Origin: Jiangella asiatica
Lineage (GTDB): Bacteria; Actinomycetota; Actinomycetes; Jiangellales; Jiangellaceae
Length of the DNA stretch: 64,000 nucleotides
Direction of reading: 5' to 3'
NCBI RefSeq assembly: GCF_004349065.1
Contig: NZ_SMKZ01000003.1
Coordinates: forward strand, 1 to 64,000
Shown in pieces: positions 53,447-62,447 of the stretch. The notes beneath the pieces were generated by a model, which made no database searches, was not told the DNA's origin, and saw only the letters and a list, made by a program, of their open reading frames with translations. Position numbers and translations under genes: made by a program. How positions within the stretch are numbered: the first letter of the stretch is position 1; every line of letters starts with the position of its first letter.

Positions 53447-54243
53447 ACAACCTGCATCGAGAGCTCGCTCCAATTTCGGATACCGCCTGGACCCGAATCG
53501 AAGACGAGGCGCGCCGCACCTTCACCGAATGGATCGCCGGCCGTCGGATCGTAGACCTCGTAGGGCCAACTGGCCCGGACCTCGCGGCGGTCGGCACTGG
53601 GCACCTCGAAGCCCTCGTCGATCCGATGGACGGTGTCATCGCTCGACAGCATCAGGCCCAGAACGTCGTCGAACTACGGGTGCCGTTCTTCGTCACCAGG
53701 GCCGCCATCGATGACGTCGAACGCGGCGCGGAAGACTCCGACTGGGAGCCCGTGAAGGACGCGGCGCAGAAGATCGCGGTCGCCGAAGACCGTGTTGTGT
53801 TCCACGGGTTCCCAGCCGCGGGGATCGCTGGCATCACGTCGAGCAGCGGCCACCAGCCGCTGCCGTTGTCTCCCGAAGTGCGCAAGATTCCCGACTCCGT
53901 AGCCCGAGCGTTGAGCACACTTCGGCTCGCCGGAGTCGGCGGCCCCTACAGCCTGCTGCTGTCGGCCGAGATCTACACCGCTGTCTCCGAGGAGACCGAC
54001 CACGGCTACCCGATTCTCGAGCACATCGCGCGACTCATCGACAGCGACATCATCTGGGCACCGGCACTCCAGGGCGCCCTGTTGGTCTCCACCCGCGGCG
54101 GCGATTACACCCTCCACCTCGGTCAAGATCTGTCGATCGGGTACCTCTCACACGATGCCGAGCGCGTGGAACTCTATCTCCAGGAGTCGTTGACCTTCCT
54201 CACCAACGCACCAGAGTCCAGCCTCGCGCTCACAACCGGCTGA
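53443..54243 (+). CDS. Encapsulin shell protein (linocin M18 family)
   Basis: This 266-residue HK97-fold capsid-like protein has the normal length. The N-terminus LHRELAPISDTAWTRIEDEA and the internal segments RIVDLVGPTGPDL and YLQESLTFLTNAPESSLAL are typical of family 1 encapsulins. It assembles into a hollow protein nanocompartment around the DyP enzyme. GTG start, coupled to the peroxidase. No further cargo gene follows. Confidence 0.95.
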   Translation: MNNLHRELAPISDTAWTRIEDEARRTFTEWIAGRRIVDLVGPTGPDLAAVGTGHLEALVDPMDGVIARQHQAQNVVELRVPFFVTRAAIDDVERGAEDSDWEPVKDAAQKIAVAEDRVVFHGFPAAGIAGITSSSGHQPLPLSPEVRKIPDSVARALSTLRLAGVGGPYSLLLSAEIYTAVSEETDHGYPILEHIARLIDSDIIWAPALQGALLVSTRGGDYTLHLGQDLSIGYLSHDAERVELYLQESLTFLTNAPESSLALTTG

Positions 54244-54665
54244 CGAGCGCGACAACCGCGTCCCGCCGCCGTGCAAGGCACGTATTCCAGCCGCCACCGG
54301 ACAGGTCAGCCTGCGTCGGGTGCCCTCGAACCATGATGCGGCTCATACTCGAAGAAGTCGGCTGGCCCGGCCGTCTGACCGTGTCCGACCATCGATGCCA
54401 GGCCCGTCTGCGGACCCTGAAGGTGACCATCACGGCGTACCAGGGCGCGCCAGCGTCGCGCCATGCTCAAATCGGTGTTGCGCTCCGCCATCATGTCGTA
54501 AGTCTGCTTCCGCCCGGGTGTGATGTCACGTTGTTGAATGGACACTGGGTGGTCTCTGCGGTCCAGTCTCCTCGCGTCGACGGCGTTGGTGGTGCGGTCT
54601 GTCCGTTGTGCCTGCGCAGGGCCGGTTGACCGGCTCCGATCAACCAGGCCGGTAGCCTTGCCTTC
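54244..54665. other. Gap between encapsulin and TetR genes
   Basis: No supported gene. It holds an inverted repeat GGTTGA-N10-TCAACC at about 54624-54645, 20 bases before the TetR start, which could be an autoregulatory operator. Small open frames on both strands are low complexity. Confidence 0.45.
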
Positions 54666-55295
54666 GTGACCAGGTCAGAGAGTGCCGAAGTGGAGCCGAG
54701 GCTCACGCCCCGCGGCGCGGCGACGAGGCGGCGTATCGTCGCCGCTGCTGCCGAGCTCATGTACGTCAAGGGGGTCAGTTCGACCACTCTGGACGAGGTC
54801 CTCGCCGCGAGTGGCACGAGCAAGTCTCAGCTCTACAACCACTTCTCCGACAAGGAGCAGCTGGTCCGCGCCGTGGTCCAGCTACGTGCGGAAGAGATCC
54901 TGGAGCGCGAGCGCGCGGCGCTACAGCGACTCAGATCGTTCAACGGCCTGGTTCGGTGGAGGGACGCGCTCGTCCAGCGCAACGCGCTGCAGAAGGGTGC
55001 GTACGGCTGCATGCTCGGCGCTCTCGCCGGCGAGGTCTCCGACCAGGACGAAGTCGCCCGCTTGGCCCTGGCACAGACCTTCGACGAGTGGGAAGGCCTC
55101 ATTGAGGCCGGCCTGCGTCGCATGCAGGAGGCCCGGACACTCGCGGCCGGCGCCGACCCTCGAAGGCTCGCGACCGGGCTGATGGCCGCGCTGCAAGGGG
55201 GTTACCTGTTGGCCCAGGCCGCTCATGACGTCGCACCCATGGAGATTGCGCTCGACATGGCGCTCGATCACGTCAGAGCGTTCGTCTCAGCCTGA
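54666..55295 (+). CDS. TetR-family transcriptional regulator
   Basis: The 209-residue regulator has an N-terminal HTH (about 20-66: RRRIVAAAAELMYVKGV then TTLDEVLAASGTSKSQLYNHF) and a TetR C-terminal ligand domain with WRDALVQRNALQKGAYGC and TFDEWEGLIEAGLRRM. GTG start at 54666. The recognition helix SKSQLYNHFSDKEQLV is nearly the same as in the partial TetR at 63587, so both may bind the same GGAC-N6-GTCC palindromes. It lies 12 bases before the end of the converging HTH-less paralogue. Confidence 0.9.
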   Translation: MTRSESAEVEPRLTPRGAATRRRIVAAAAELMYVKGVSSTTLDEVLAASGTSKSQLYNHFSDKEQLVRAVVQLRAEEILERERAALQRLRSFNGLVRWRDALVQRNALQKGAYGCMLGALAGEVSDQDEVARLALAQTFDEWEGLIEAGLRRMQEARTLAAGADPRRLATGLMAALQGGYLLAQAAHDVAPMEIALDMALDHVRAFVSA

Positions 55296-55307
55296 GGAGC
55301 ACGGTGC

Positions 55308-55790
55308 TCACCTGGCAGAATACGAGCGGACATGGCTCAGCGCCAGGTCGAGCGCGGCCTCCAGCCGGGCGATATCCCGGCTCGTTCTGGCCAGCAGCGA
55401 TCCGCCCTCCAGCGCAGCTGTCAAGGCCATGGCCAGCCTGGCCGGATTCGTATCGAGCACCAGTTCACCGTTCTTCCGCATTCGGTCGAGGCCGGCCGCC
55501 AGCCACGCCTCCAGTGTGTCGAGGGGGACGAGACGCGATATCAGTGAACCGTCGCCCTTGCACGTGCAGCCGGCCGCATCGGGCGCCGCGACCGCGCCAA
55601 GGATCATGTGCCGATGCACCCCTATGATCTCATCGCGCCAACGCGCTAGGTCCTCGAGCGAGTCCAGACTGCACAGTGGCAAACGCCCCCAGCACAAGGT
55701 ATCGCTGGACGGGTCGGCCATAGCCTCCACGCCCGGACATGCACCGTGGTCCATCGGCGAACCGTCGTCGTCGTGGTCTTCAGAGCCCAT
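55308..55790 (-). CDS. TetR C-terminal-domain protein without a DNA-binding domain
   Basis: The 160-residue protein carries the C-terminal domain of the neighbouring TetR proteins (LARWRDEIIG..., then LDTLEAWLAAGLDRMRKN and ARLAMALTAALEGGSLLARTSRDIARLE) but no helix-turn-helix. The first 50 residues are an acidic, non-HTH segment (GSEDHDDDGSPMDHGACPGVEAMADP). ATG 55790 with GGGAAG upstream is preferred over 55844, which would put an operator inside the coding region. It may sequester ligand or form dimers with the full-length TetR proteins. Alternatively it is a decayed gene whose HTH was lost. Confidence 0.7.
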   Translation of the reverse strand: MGSEDHDDDGSPMDHGACPGVEAMADPSSDTLCWGRLPLCSLDSLEDLARWRDEIIGVHRHMILGAVAAPDAAGCTCKGDGSLISRLVPLDTLEAWLAAGLDRMRKNGELVLDTNPARLAMALTAALEGGSLLARTSRDIARLEAALDLALSHVRSYSAR

Positions 55791-55828
55791 TCTTGATCTT
55801 CCCGTCTCACAGTCTTCCAGTTGGGGGT

Positions 55829-55842
55829 GGACGGTACAGTCC
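55829..55842. promoter_or_regulatory. Palindromic operator GGACGGTACAGTCC
   Basis: A member of the GGAC-N6-GTCC set flanked by T and A (TGGAC...GTCCA). It lies 39 bases upstream of the HTH-less TetR start, so this gene is probably under the control of the full TetR. Confidence 0.65.
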
Positions 55843-55844
55843 AC

Positions 55845-56182
55845 CAGGTAGACATCCCTGGCCGCCCAGGGAACGAAGTAGTAGCGATGAACTGCCTAGT
55901 TGCCAGGCGCTCCCCTCGGGGTACGGCCGAGGATCATACGTTGTAGTCCATAGGGCGCGACCCGTGCCGGTGCTGCGCGGAGGTTCATGTGCGCGCCGGG
56001 CACAGCTATATGACCACGTCAAGACACGTTCTTCGGCACGATGACGGCACTCGTAAGGCGAGAGCATTCCGTGATCGGGAAGTCTCTACCGGCTTGTAAT
56101 GGACTATATCGTCCATGTAGCGTAGTTCCTGACCACCTGAACGGGCTGAGTACCAGGTGACGATCGCCGCTCGAGGAGAACC
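55845..56182. other. Divergent gap between HTH-less TetR and sigma factor genes
   Basis: Apart from the operator at 56101-56114 and the sigma-factor ribosome-binding site (GAGGAG near 56174), the interval shows no coding signal. Promoters for both directions should lie here. Confidence 0.5.
56101..56114. promoter_or_regulatory. Palindromic operator GGACTATATCGTCC
   Basis: GGAC-N6-GTCC with flanking ATGG...CCAT, 69 bases before the sigma factor start. Its TATAT centre overlaps a plausible -10 element. Confidence 0.65.
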
Positions 56183-56932
56183 ATGCCGATCGAAGAGAAC
56201 GACCCGCCCCGAACGGACACGCCGGGCCTCCCTCCAGCAGTTGGTGGCAACAGCGCACGGGTTCTCACCGCGGACGTCATCCGGGAGAACCAGGATTGGG
56301 TGCGCGGACTCAGCGCCACCGGGGACACCCAGGAACGCGCCAGCCGGCATCTCTATTCACTTCTGCTCCGCGCGGCTCAAGCCGAAGCCCGGCGGGTCGC
56401 ATCCCGGCTCCAGCTCGCAGGCCCCGAGGCGGACGATCTCGCTCATCAAGCCGCAGCGGACGCGCTGCTCACCATCACCAGTAAAGTCGAGGCCTTCCGG
56501 GGCGAGAGCAAGTTCACCACCTGGGCGTACAAGTTCGTGATCTTCGCAGTGGCGGGCAAGGTCAACCGCCACTTCTGGCAACGTGCCGGCATGGCGCTCG
56601 ACGACGGAGACTGGGACGCATTCCCCGCTCGTGGCGGCGGCCCCGAAGACTGGGTCGAAGCGCGCGACCTCGCAAACGCCGTCCGACACGCTGTCGACGA
56701 AGCGCTGACGGCCAGGCAGCGCGCGGTCTTCGTCGCCCTGGTGCTCGACGAGACGCCGATGAACGTGCTCGCCAGCCGGCTCGACTCTACACACAACGCG
56801 ATCTACAAGACGATGTTCGACGCTCGCAAGAAGCTCCGCTCCACCCTCGTCCGCGGCGGCTACCTGCCTGAACAGCAGCGGACGCGTGACGACATCGAGC
56901 ATGCCCAGCTTCAACCTCTCACTGCGTCATGA
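56183..56932 (+). CDS. ECF-type RNA polymerase sigma factor
   Basis: This is a 249-residue sigma-70-family factor. Region 2 is FRGESKFTTWAYKFVIFAVAGKVNRHFW (about 92-120), and region 4 includes ALTARQRAVFVALVLDETPMNVLASRL and STHNAIYKTMFDARKKL. A long N-terminal extension of about 55 residues precedes region 2. No anti-sigma gene is adjacent. It lies under a GGAC-N6-GTCC operator, so a TetR signal may feed into a wider sigma-dependent stress response. Confidence 0.88.
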   Translation: MPIEENDPPRTDTPGLPPAVGGNSARVLTADVIRENQDWVRGLSATGDTQERASRHLYSLLLRAAQAEARRVASRLQLAGPEADDLAHQAAADALLTITSKVEAFRGESKFTTWAYKFVIFAVAGKVNRHFWQRAGMALDDGDWDAFPARGGGPEDWVEARDLANAVRHAVDEALTARQRAVFVALVLDETPMNVLASRLDSTHNAIYKTMFDARKKLRSTLVRGGYLPEQQRTRDDIEHAQLQPLTAS

Positions 56933-57090
56933 CTGCGCGCCCAACACGCGTCGCCCTCGTGTGCGGAGATTGTTCAGCACCGGCAACGCGCGACGGACAC
57001 CACGGCGGACAATAGGCTCCGGTTGCGCACAGCCCGGGGCTGCGGGCCGCGCTGTTCTGGACGGTGCTGTGGCGGTATTCGGGGGAGCGG

Positions 57091-57453
57091 ATGGAGATCA
57101 AGACGAAACGTGTCTACGAGGGGCCGGAGCCTGCCGATGGGTTCCGGGTTCTGGTCGACCGGTTGTGGCCGCGCGGGCTGTCAAGGGACGAGGCCGCCTT
57201 GGACTTGTGGGCCAAGGACGTGGCGCCGAGCTCGGCGTTGCGGAGCTGGTTCGCTCATCGTGAGGACCGGTTCGCCGAGTTCACCACTCGCTACGTGGCC
57301 GAGCTCGACAACAACCCCGCACTCGACGAGCTCATCACACAGTTGCGCCCACACGCGGTTGTGACGTTGCTGTTCGGTGCACGCGACCAGCGTTTCAATC
57401 AGGCGGTGGTACTGGCCGACTACCTTCGAGGCGCGCCGGCCAGGTTCAACTGA
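57091..57453 (+). CDS. DUF488 family protein
   Basis: This 120-residue YeaO-like protein contains KRVYEGPEPADGFRVLVDRLWPRGLSRDEAALDLWAKDVAPS split over its first half and VVTLLFGARDQRFNQAVVL near the end. The family has no firmly established biochemical role. ATG 57091 with GGGGGAG upstream; earlier starts lie in non-coding sequence. It converges with the DUF427 gene, overlapping by eight bases. Confidence 0.85.
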   Translation: MEIKTKRVYEGPEPADGFRVLVDRLWPRGLSRDEAALDLWAKDVAPSSALRSWFAHREDRFAEFTTRYVAELDNNPALDELITQLRPHAVVTLLFGARDQRFNQAVVLADYLRGAPARFN

Positions 57454-57748
57454 TGGTCGCGAAGGCCCTGTCGAACGCAACGTAGCCGGCGAAGTTCCGC
57501 CCGACGGCGTCCGCGGCTGACTCCAGCGGGTCGGGGTAGCTCCAGGCGGCATCCTTCCGCGTTCCACGCGGAGCTGCCACGTCGTAATATTGCGCGACCC
57601 CCTTCCATGCGCAGATGTAGGGCTTGGGACTCTCGCTCAGCGTTCCCGGCGTGATCGACGAGGGCGGAAAGTACCAGTTGCCTTCGATCTTGACGACGTC
57701 GTCGCCGGCCGCTTCGGCGATCACCGCGCCGTCGATGGTGACCTTCAT
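57446..57748 (-). CDS. DUF427 family protein
   Basis: The gene encodes a 100-residue protein of the DUF427 beta-barrel type: VVKIEGNWYFPPSSI, then KPYICAWKGVAQYYDV and WSYPDPLESAADAVGRNFAGYVAF. Function unknown. Members often sit near redox or stress genes. It starts at ATG 57748 after AGGCACAC. Confidence 0.85.
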   Translation of the reverse strand: MKVTIDGAVIAEAAGDDVVKIEGNWYFPPSSITPGTLSESPKPYICAWKGVAQYYDVAAPRGTRKDAAWSYPDPLESAADAVGRNFAGYVAFDRAFATIS

Positions 57749-58034
57749 GTGTGTGCCTCCAGGTGTCGTCGGGTCGCCGCGGGGCGAGAGGGATCGGCCC
57801 GGCTCAGCTGCGTCTGCCCTTGTGGGCCACAGACACCGGGTTCTCCGCCACCGCGTGATCGAGATGGGCAGTCACCTGCCGGCGACCGGCGCGCCCATAG
57901 GTGGTCTCACGCCCGGGCGCTGCGTCCTTCTCGGGGAGAACCGACTCAGGTCGGACGAAGCTGCATGTGTATCCGTGTTGCGCTGGAGGTATGCCCTACA
58001 ACCAGTCCCTCGACGAGTATGGCCCGCTCGGTCT

Positions 58035-58508
58035 TCACGCCTTGTCTTCTTCGCCCTGGGTGGTCGTCTCGAACAGGCGTCTGTAGTCGCCGTAACCTTC
58101 GCGTTCCAGGTCGTCGGCCGCGATGAACCGCAATGCTGCGGAGTTGATGCAGTAGCGAAGGCCGCCAGAGGTGGCGGGTCCATCGTCGAAGACGTGGCCG
58201 AGGTGACTGTCGCCGTGTGCCGAGCGCACTTCGGTACGGATCATCCCGTGGCTACGGTCGTGGAGTTCGGTGATATTCGTCGTATCGATCGGGGCAGTGA
58301 AGCTTGGCCAGCCCGTGCCGCTGTCGTACTTGTGGATCGAGGCGAACAGGGGCTCGCCGGAGACGACGTCGACGTAGATCCCTTCGTCCTTGTGGTTCCA
58401 GAAGTCGTTGTCGAACGGGGGTTCGGTCGATCCTTGCTGCGTGACCGCGAACTGCTCCGGGTTCAGGGCCTTGATCATGTCGGGATCTTTGCTGTACGCC
58501 TGGCTCAT
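58035..58508 (-). CDS. msrB: Peptide methionine-R-sulfoxide reductase MsrB (second copy)
   Basis: A 157-residue MsrB with [28 protein letters not shown] and the catalytic Cys in [10 protein letters not shown]. Like the copy at 39623 it lacks zinc CxxC pairs. The two proteins share about 60% of residues but are not adjacent and differ at the N-terminus ([17 protein letters not shown] here). This copy is not followed by an msrA. ATG 58508 with GAAGGAC upstream. Confidence 0.92.
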   Translation of the reverse strand: MSQAYSKDPDMIKALNPEQFAVTQQGSTEPPFDNDFWNHKDEGIYVDVVSGEPLFASIHKYDSGTGWPSFTAPIDTTNITELHDRSHGMIRTEVRSAHGDSHLGHVFDDGPATSGGLRYCINSAALRFIAADDLEREGYGDYRRLFETTTQGEEDKA

Positions 58509-58846
58509 CAGTGAAGTCCTTCGAGGGGGAAGTTCGGTTCCGGCGGCCATGTTTGGCCGCCTTCCTCTAGAGGTGAGTGCCGCCGTCGGACCCGGTCCTT
58601 ACCTCTGGCCGTCGATGTGCAGGCAGCCGGTCCGGGGAAACGCCGTGAGCCGACACGAACCTGACCGGAAAGAACCTCCACCGAAAAGCCATCAACCCGA
58701 ATTAGGATTCGGGCCACGCAAGAAGTCGGCGTAACTACGACGAGGCACGCGACTCGCAGCGTCCGCCGCCGATCACGATGAAATCTGCCGCGAACCGGCA
58801 GTCGTGGGTGGAAAGTCAGCTCGCCCGCAGGTCACCCAGGGCGCAT
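58509..58846. other. Gap upstream of second msrB
   Basis: The only structure seen is a hairpin GGCGGCC-N6-GGCCGCC at 58542-58561 in the msrB leader. Open frames here are short and low-complexity. Confidence 0.4.
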
Positions 58847-59536
58847 TCACGAGCATCGTCGCGATGCCTCGACCGCGGCGCGGTGGTCGGCAGCGAGCTG
58901 CTCGCGAGTATGTGCATCTTGGGCGCGGATCTCGAGTGCACTCGACAGTACGTCGTCGATATCCAGCTCGGGAATCACGACAGCGCCGGAGGCGTCGGCG
59001 AAGATGTATTGGCCGGGGTGAACGCCGACACCACCTCGGAGCACCACCGGGACGTTGGCCTGATACGGAGTGATCTCCTCGCCTCCCGCTCGCGGCGTTT
59101 CCCCTGAGCAGTAGGCTGCGAATGAGTACTCGCTGAGCTCGGTGAAGTCGCGTAGCCGAGCATCTGTCAACAGCCCCGCGAGTCGGTGATGTTCCAGCCG
59201 TACCAGTTTCGTCCCGCCGCCCACCGATGTTTCGGTGTAACCATTGCTTGCCAGTACGAGGACCTTGTCGGTGCCGTCGGTCCCGATGGCCTGTTCGAAG
59301 AGCGCTCCGAACGTGTGTGTCGCCGGGGCGAGGCACGTCGAACAACTGGGGAAGTAGGAGATGGTGATCGCCTGGCCGAACAGGTTCCTGCCGGGCGTTG
59401 GTGATGTCAGATTCCGGAGGTGCGCACGGTGGCGGTGTCGGCGGCCCAGGGCGTCGACGATGTCGGCACACGTCAAGGAGGCGGCGAGCTGCCGGCGGGA
59501 GACGGGATCGCCCGAGGCACGAGGAGAGGTGGTCAT
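58847..59536 (-). CDS. RraA-family protein (HMG/CHA aldolase-like)
   Basis: The 229-residue protein belongs to the RraA/4-hydroxy-4-methyl-2-oxoglutarate aldolase family: LTCADIVDALGRR, FGQAITISYFPS, LVLASNGYTETSVGGG (metal-site loop region), LLTDARLRDFTEL (metal Asp) and VFADASG-like IFADASGAVVIPELD. It is divergent at the canonical GxxxGE...G loop, so aldolase activity versus regulatory RraA function is unclear. ATG 59536 (MTTSPRASGDPVS). Confidence 0.82.
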   Translation of the reverse strand: MTTSPRASGDPVSRRQLAASLTCADIVDALGRRHRHRAHLRNLTSPTPGRNLFGQAITISYFPSCSTCLAPATHTFGALFEQAIGTDGTDKVLVLASNGYTETSVGGGTKLVRLEHHRLAGLLTDARLRDFTELSEYSFAAYCSGETPRAGGEEITPYQANVPVVLRGGVGVHPGQYIFADASGAVVIPELDIDDVLSSALEIRAQDAHTREQLAADHRAAVEASRRCS

Positions 59537-59797
59537 AGCAGGTCTTTCCGCTCCCTCCCAGTTCATCGGCTCGTGACGTTGCCGCGTCTTTGGGGTCTGT
59601 GACACTGCCGGTCCTGAGTCTTACGTCTCGAGTTCTTCGTGTCCGCCGCCGACCGTAAGAATCACGTCGGCTTGTGGCACTAATGGGCATGAGCGAACGA
59701 TCCGACAGCGACACCCCATCCACGTGGCGTGGTGTTGCGCAACGAGGCTGCGGGAGCAGGGGGGCGCGCTTCACATGGCCGCGTTCGTGGTGAAGGG

Positions 59798-61516
59798 ATG
59801 AGCTTCATCGCGAGCCGGCAGTCGCTGGCCGGATCACGGGCAGCCGTGCAGCCCTTGCGGAGAGGCAGCGTGGTAGTGCGGTGGATCACGTCCACCGATC
59901 ACAAGATCATCGGGTACATGTACCTGATCGCGTCGTTCGGGTTCTTCCTGTTCGGCGGCGTGCTGGCGCTGTTCATCCGCGCCGAGCTGTTCTCGCCCGG
60001 GCGCCAGGTGGTCGGCGACCAGATGTACAACCAGCTGTTCACCATGCACGGCACGATCATGCTGCTGCTGTTCGCCACGCCGCTGTTCATCGGCTTCGGC
60101 AACATCATCGTGCCGCTGCAGATCGGCGCGCCCGACGTCGCGTTCCCGCGGCTGAACATGTTCAGCTTCTACCTGTTCCTGTTCGGCGGGCTCATCGTCT
60201 GCGCCGGCTTCATCACCCCGGGCGGCGCGGCCGACTTCGGCTGGTTCGCCTACGCGCCGCTGCACAACACCGTCTACAGCCCCAGCGCGGGCGGTGACCT
60301 GTGGGTAGCCGGGCTGGCGATGAGCGGGTTCGGCACCATCTTCGGCGCGGTCAACTTCATCACCACCATCGTCTGCATGCGCGCGCCGGGGATGACGATG
60401 TTCCGGATGCCGATCTTCACCTGGAACATCCTGGTGACGTCGATCCTGGTGCTGATCGCGTTCCCGATGATCGCGGCCGCGCTGTTCGCGATGTTCGCCG
60501 ACCGCAAACTCGGCACTCTGATCTTCGACCCGTCGGCCGGTGGCGCGATCCTGTGGCAGCACCTGTTCTGGTTCTTCGGCCATCCCGAGGTGTACATCAT
60601 CGCGGTGCCGTTCTTCGGCATCATCACCGAAGTCATACCGGTGTTCAGCCGCAAACCGGTCTTCGGCTACACCGGCATGGTGGCGGCGACGATCGCGATC
60701 GTGGCGTTGTCGGCGGCTGTCTGGGCACATCACTTGTATGTCACCGGAGCGGTGAATCTACCGTTCTTCGCGGCCACGACTATGCTCATCGCCATTCCGA
60801 CGGGGCTGAAGTTCTTCACCTGGATCGGAACCATGTGGCGCGGGTCCATCACGTTCGAGACCCCCATGCTGTTCGCCATCGGGTTCCTCGTGACGTTCCT
60901 GTTCGGCGGTCTGACCGGCGTAATCTTGGCGTCGCCGCCGCTGGACTTCCACGTGTCCGACAGCTATTTCGTGGTGGCGCATCTCCACTACGTCGTGTTC
61001 GGCACGGTCGTGTTCGCGATGTTCGCCGGCTTCTATTTCTGGTGGCCGAAGTTCACCGGCAGGATGCTGAACGAACGGCTCGGCAAGGTGCATTTCTGGT
61101 TGCTGTTCATCGGCTTCCACGGCACGTTCATGGTGCAGCACTGGCTGGGCGTCGAGGGCTTCCCGCGTCGTTACTCCGACTACGACGCCGCCGACGGCTT
61201 CACGTTCCTCAACCAGTTCTCGTCGGTGTTCGCGTTCGTGCTCGCCGCGTCGACCCTGCCGTTCCTGTGGAACGTCTGGCAGACCCGGCTCGCGCCCAAG
61301 GTCGAGGTCGACGACCCGTGGGGCTTCGGGAACTCGCTGGAGTGGGCGACGTCGTGCCCGCCGCCGCGGCACAACTTCACCTCGCTGCCGCGCATCCGCA
61401 GCGAGCGCCCGGCGTTCGACCTCAAATTCCCCGAAGCCGCAGACGAAGCGGACAAGAAGCCGGTGCACGCCAGGCCGCCCACGCCGACAGTTGAGCACCC
61501 GCGGACCGAGGCATGA
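59798..61516 (+). CDS. ctaD: Cytochrome c oxidase subunit I
   Basis: A 572-residue heme-copper oxidase subunit I. Twelve membrane helices are expected. The heme and copper ligands are visible: His in [19 protein letters not shown] with the crosslinked His-Tyr pair, the WAHHLYV pair and [11 protein letters not shown] with heme-a/a3 His. The gene stands alone: subunits II, III and assembly factors are not nearby. It is therefore probably a second copy that combines with subunits encoded elsewhere. ATG 59798 follows GAAGGG; the frame from 59729 is longer but weaker. Confidence 0.93.
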   Translation: MSFIASRQSLAGSRAAVQPLRRGSVVVRWITSTDHKIIGYMYLIASFGFFLFGGVLALFIRAELFSPGRQVVGDQMYNQLFTMHGTIMLLLFATPLFIGFGNIIVPLQIGAPDVAFPRLNMFSFYLFLFGGLIVCAGFITPGGAADFGWFAYAPLHNTVYSPSAGGDLWVAGLAMSGFGTIFGAVNFITTIVCMRAPGMTMFRMPIFTWNILVTSILVLIAFPMIAAALFAMFADRKLGTLIFDPSAGGAILWQHLFWFFGHPEVYIIAVPFFGIITEVIPVFSRKPVFGYTGMVAATIAIVALSAAVWAHHLYVTGAVNLPFFAATTMLIAIPTGLKFFTWIGTMWRGSITFETPMLFAIGFLVTFLFGGLTGVILASPPLDFHVSDSYFVVAHLHYVVFGTVVFAMFAGFYFWWPKFTGRMLNERLGKVHFWLLFIGFHGTFMVQHWLGVEGFPRRYSDYDAADGFTFLNQFSSVFAFVLAASTLPFLWNVWQTRLAPKVEVDDPWGFGNSLEWATSCPPPRHNFTSLPRIRSERPAFDLKFPEAADEADKKPVHARPPTPTVEHPRTEA

Positions 61517-61567
61517 ACGCCTCACCGTCCCGACGGCACCACCAGAAGGAATATCAGGAGGAACTAC

Positions 61568-61915
61568 GTGAACACCGAGATGAATGTACGGAAGACCAGC
61601 GACAACGGATCGTACGAGGCCGTGATCGACGGGCAGGTTGTCGGCATGATCGTCTACCACACACCGCGAGGCGGTGAACGTGTGACGCTCAGCCACACGA
61701 TCGTTGAGCCCGAGTACCGCGGTCGAGGGATCGCCACCCGGCTTGCCAAACACGCCCTGGACGACCTGCGAACGCAAGACCTGAAACTCACCAACTACTG
61801 CCCTTTCGTCGCGGGCTACATCGCCAACCACCCCGAATACAAGGACCTCGTCGACGGTCGCTTCCCGGGCCGCGCAACGGTACCCGACCGCGCGCCCCGC
61901 GAACGCACCAACTGA
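61568..61915 (+). CDS. Small GNAT-fold N-acetyltransferase (YjdJ-type)
   Basis: The 115-residue single-domain protein has the YjdJ hallmark: YEAVIDGQVVGMIVYHTPRGG, acetyl-CoA loop YRGRGIATRL, and NYCPFVAGYIANHPEYKDLV. AGGAGG precedes the GTG start. It is the smallest of three such proteins in the window and the closest to the canonical form. It follows the oxidase gene after 51 bases and may be co-transcribed. Substrate unknown. Confidence 0.85.
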   Translation: MNTEMNVRKTSDNGSYEAVIDGQVVGMIVYHTPRGGERVTLSHTIVEPEYRGRGIATRLAKHALDDLRTQDLKLTNYCPFVAGYIANHPEYKDLVDGRFPGRATVPDRAPRERTN

Positions 61916-61972
61916 CGAACACCCGGACCGCACCCGGAATCAGAGATTTCACCAGCTAGGGGAGCGCAGAGG

Positions 61973-62402
61973 ATGGCACAGAGCTCGCATTCGGTCGGCA
62001 TCGACGGGGCGCTGATTCGGACCACGGTCCTTGAGTTGGCGCCGTGGACGATGCCCGATGTTGAAGCGGCCCTGAGCATCTTCGGTGACGCAGAGGTCAC
62101 TCGATGGCTGACGCCGGCCATGAACCGCATTCGCGACAGAGCGGCCATGCGGCAGATAAGCCGGCCACGCGATCGCCCACTACGCCTTCAACGCCGGCAC
62201 GGACGAGATCTTCGCTGTCTCGCGTCCGGAGAATCGACGCGCCGCGGCTGCCGCGCGGCGCATGGGGATGGACCGGGTCGGGCAAACCGACAAGTACTAC
62301 CAGACACGACTCTATGTGTTCCGTTTGCGTCGATATGACCTGGACCTTCCGGTCGCGGCACCGCCGGACGTAGGCCAAGCCGATGAACGCACTGACAGTT
62401 GA
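61973..62402 (+). pseudogene. RimJ/RimL-like acetyltransferase with internal deletion
   Basis: The N-terminal part (ATG 61973; LIRTTVLELAPWTMPDVEAALSIFGDAEVTRWLTP) and the C-terminal part (HAIAHYAFNAGTDEIFAVS, then ENRRAAAAARRMGM and GQTDKYYQTRLYVFRL, to stop 62402) both fit ribosomal-type N-acetyltransferases, but are in different frames. The central acetyl-CoA-binding stretch of roughly 50-60 residues is missing between about 62155 and 62165. A small deletion with frameshift explains this. Confidence 0.65.
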
Positions 62403-62447
62403 CTACTACATACCGGCGCCGTTCACAGCAATCTTGGAGGACACACA

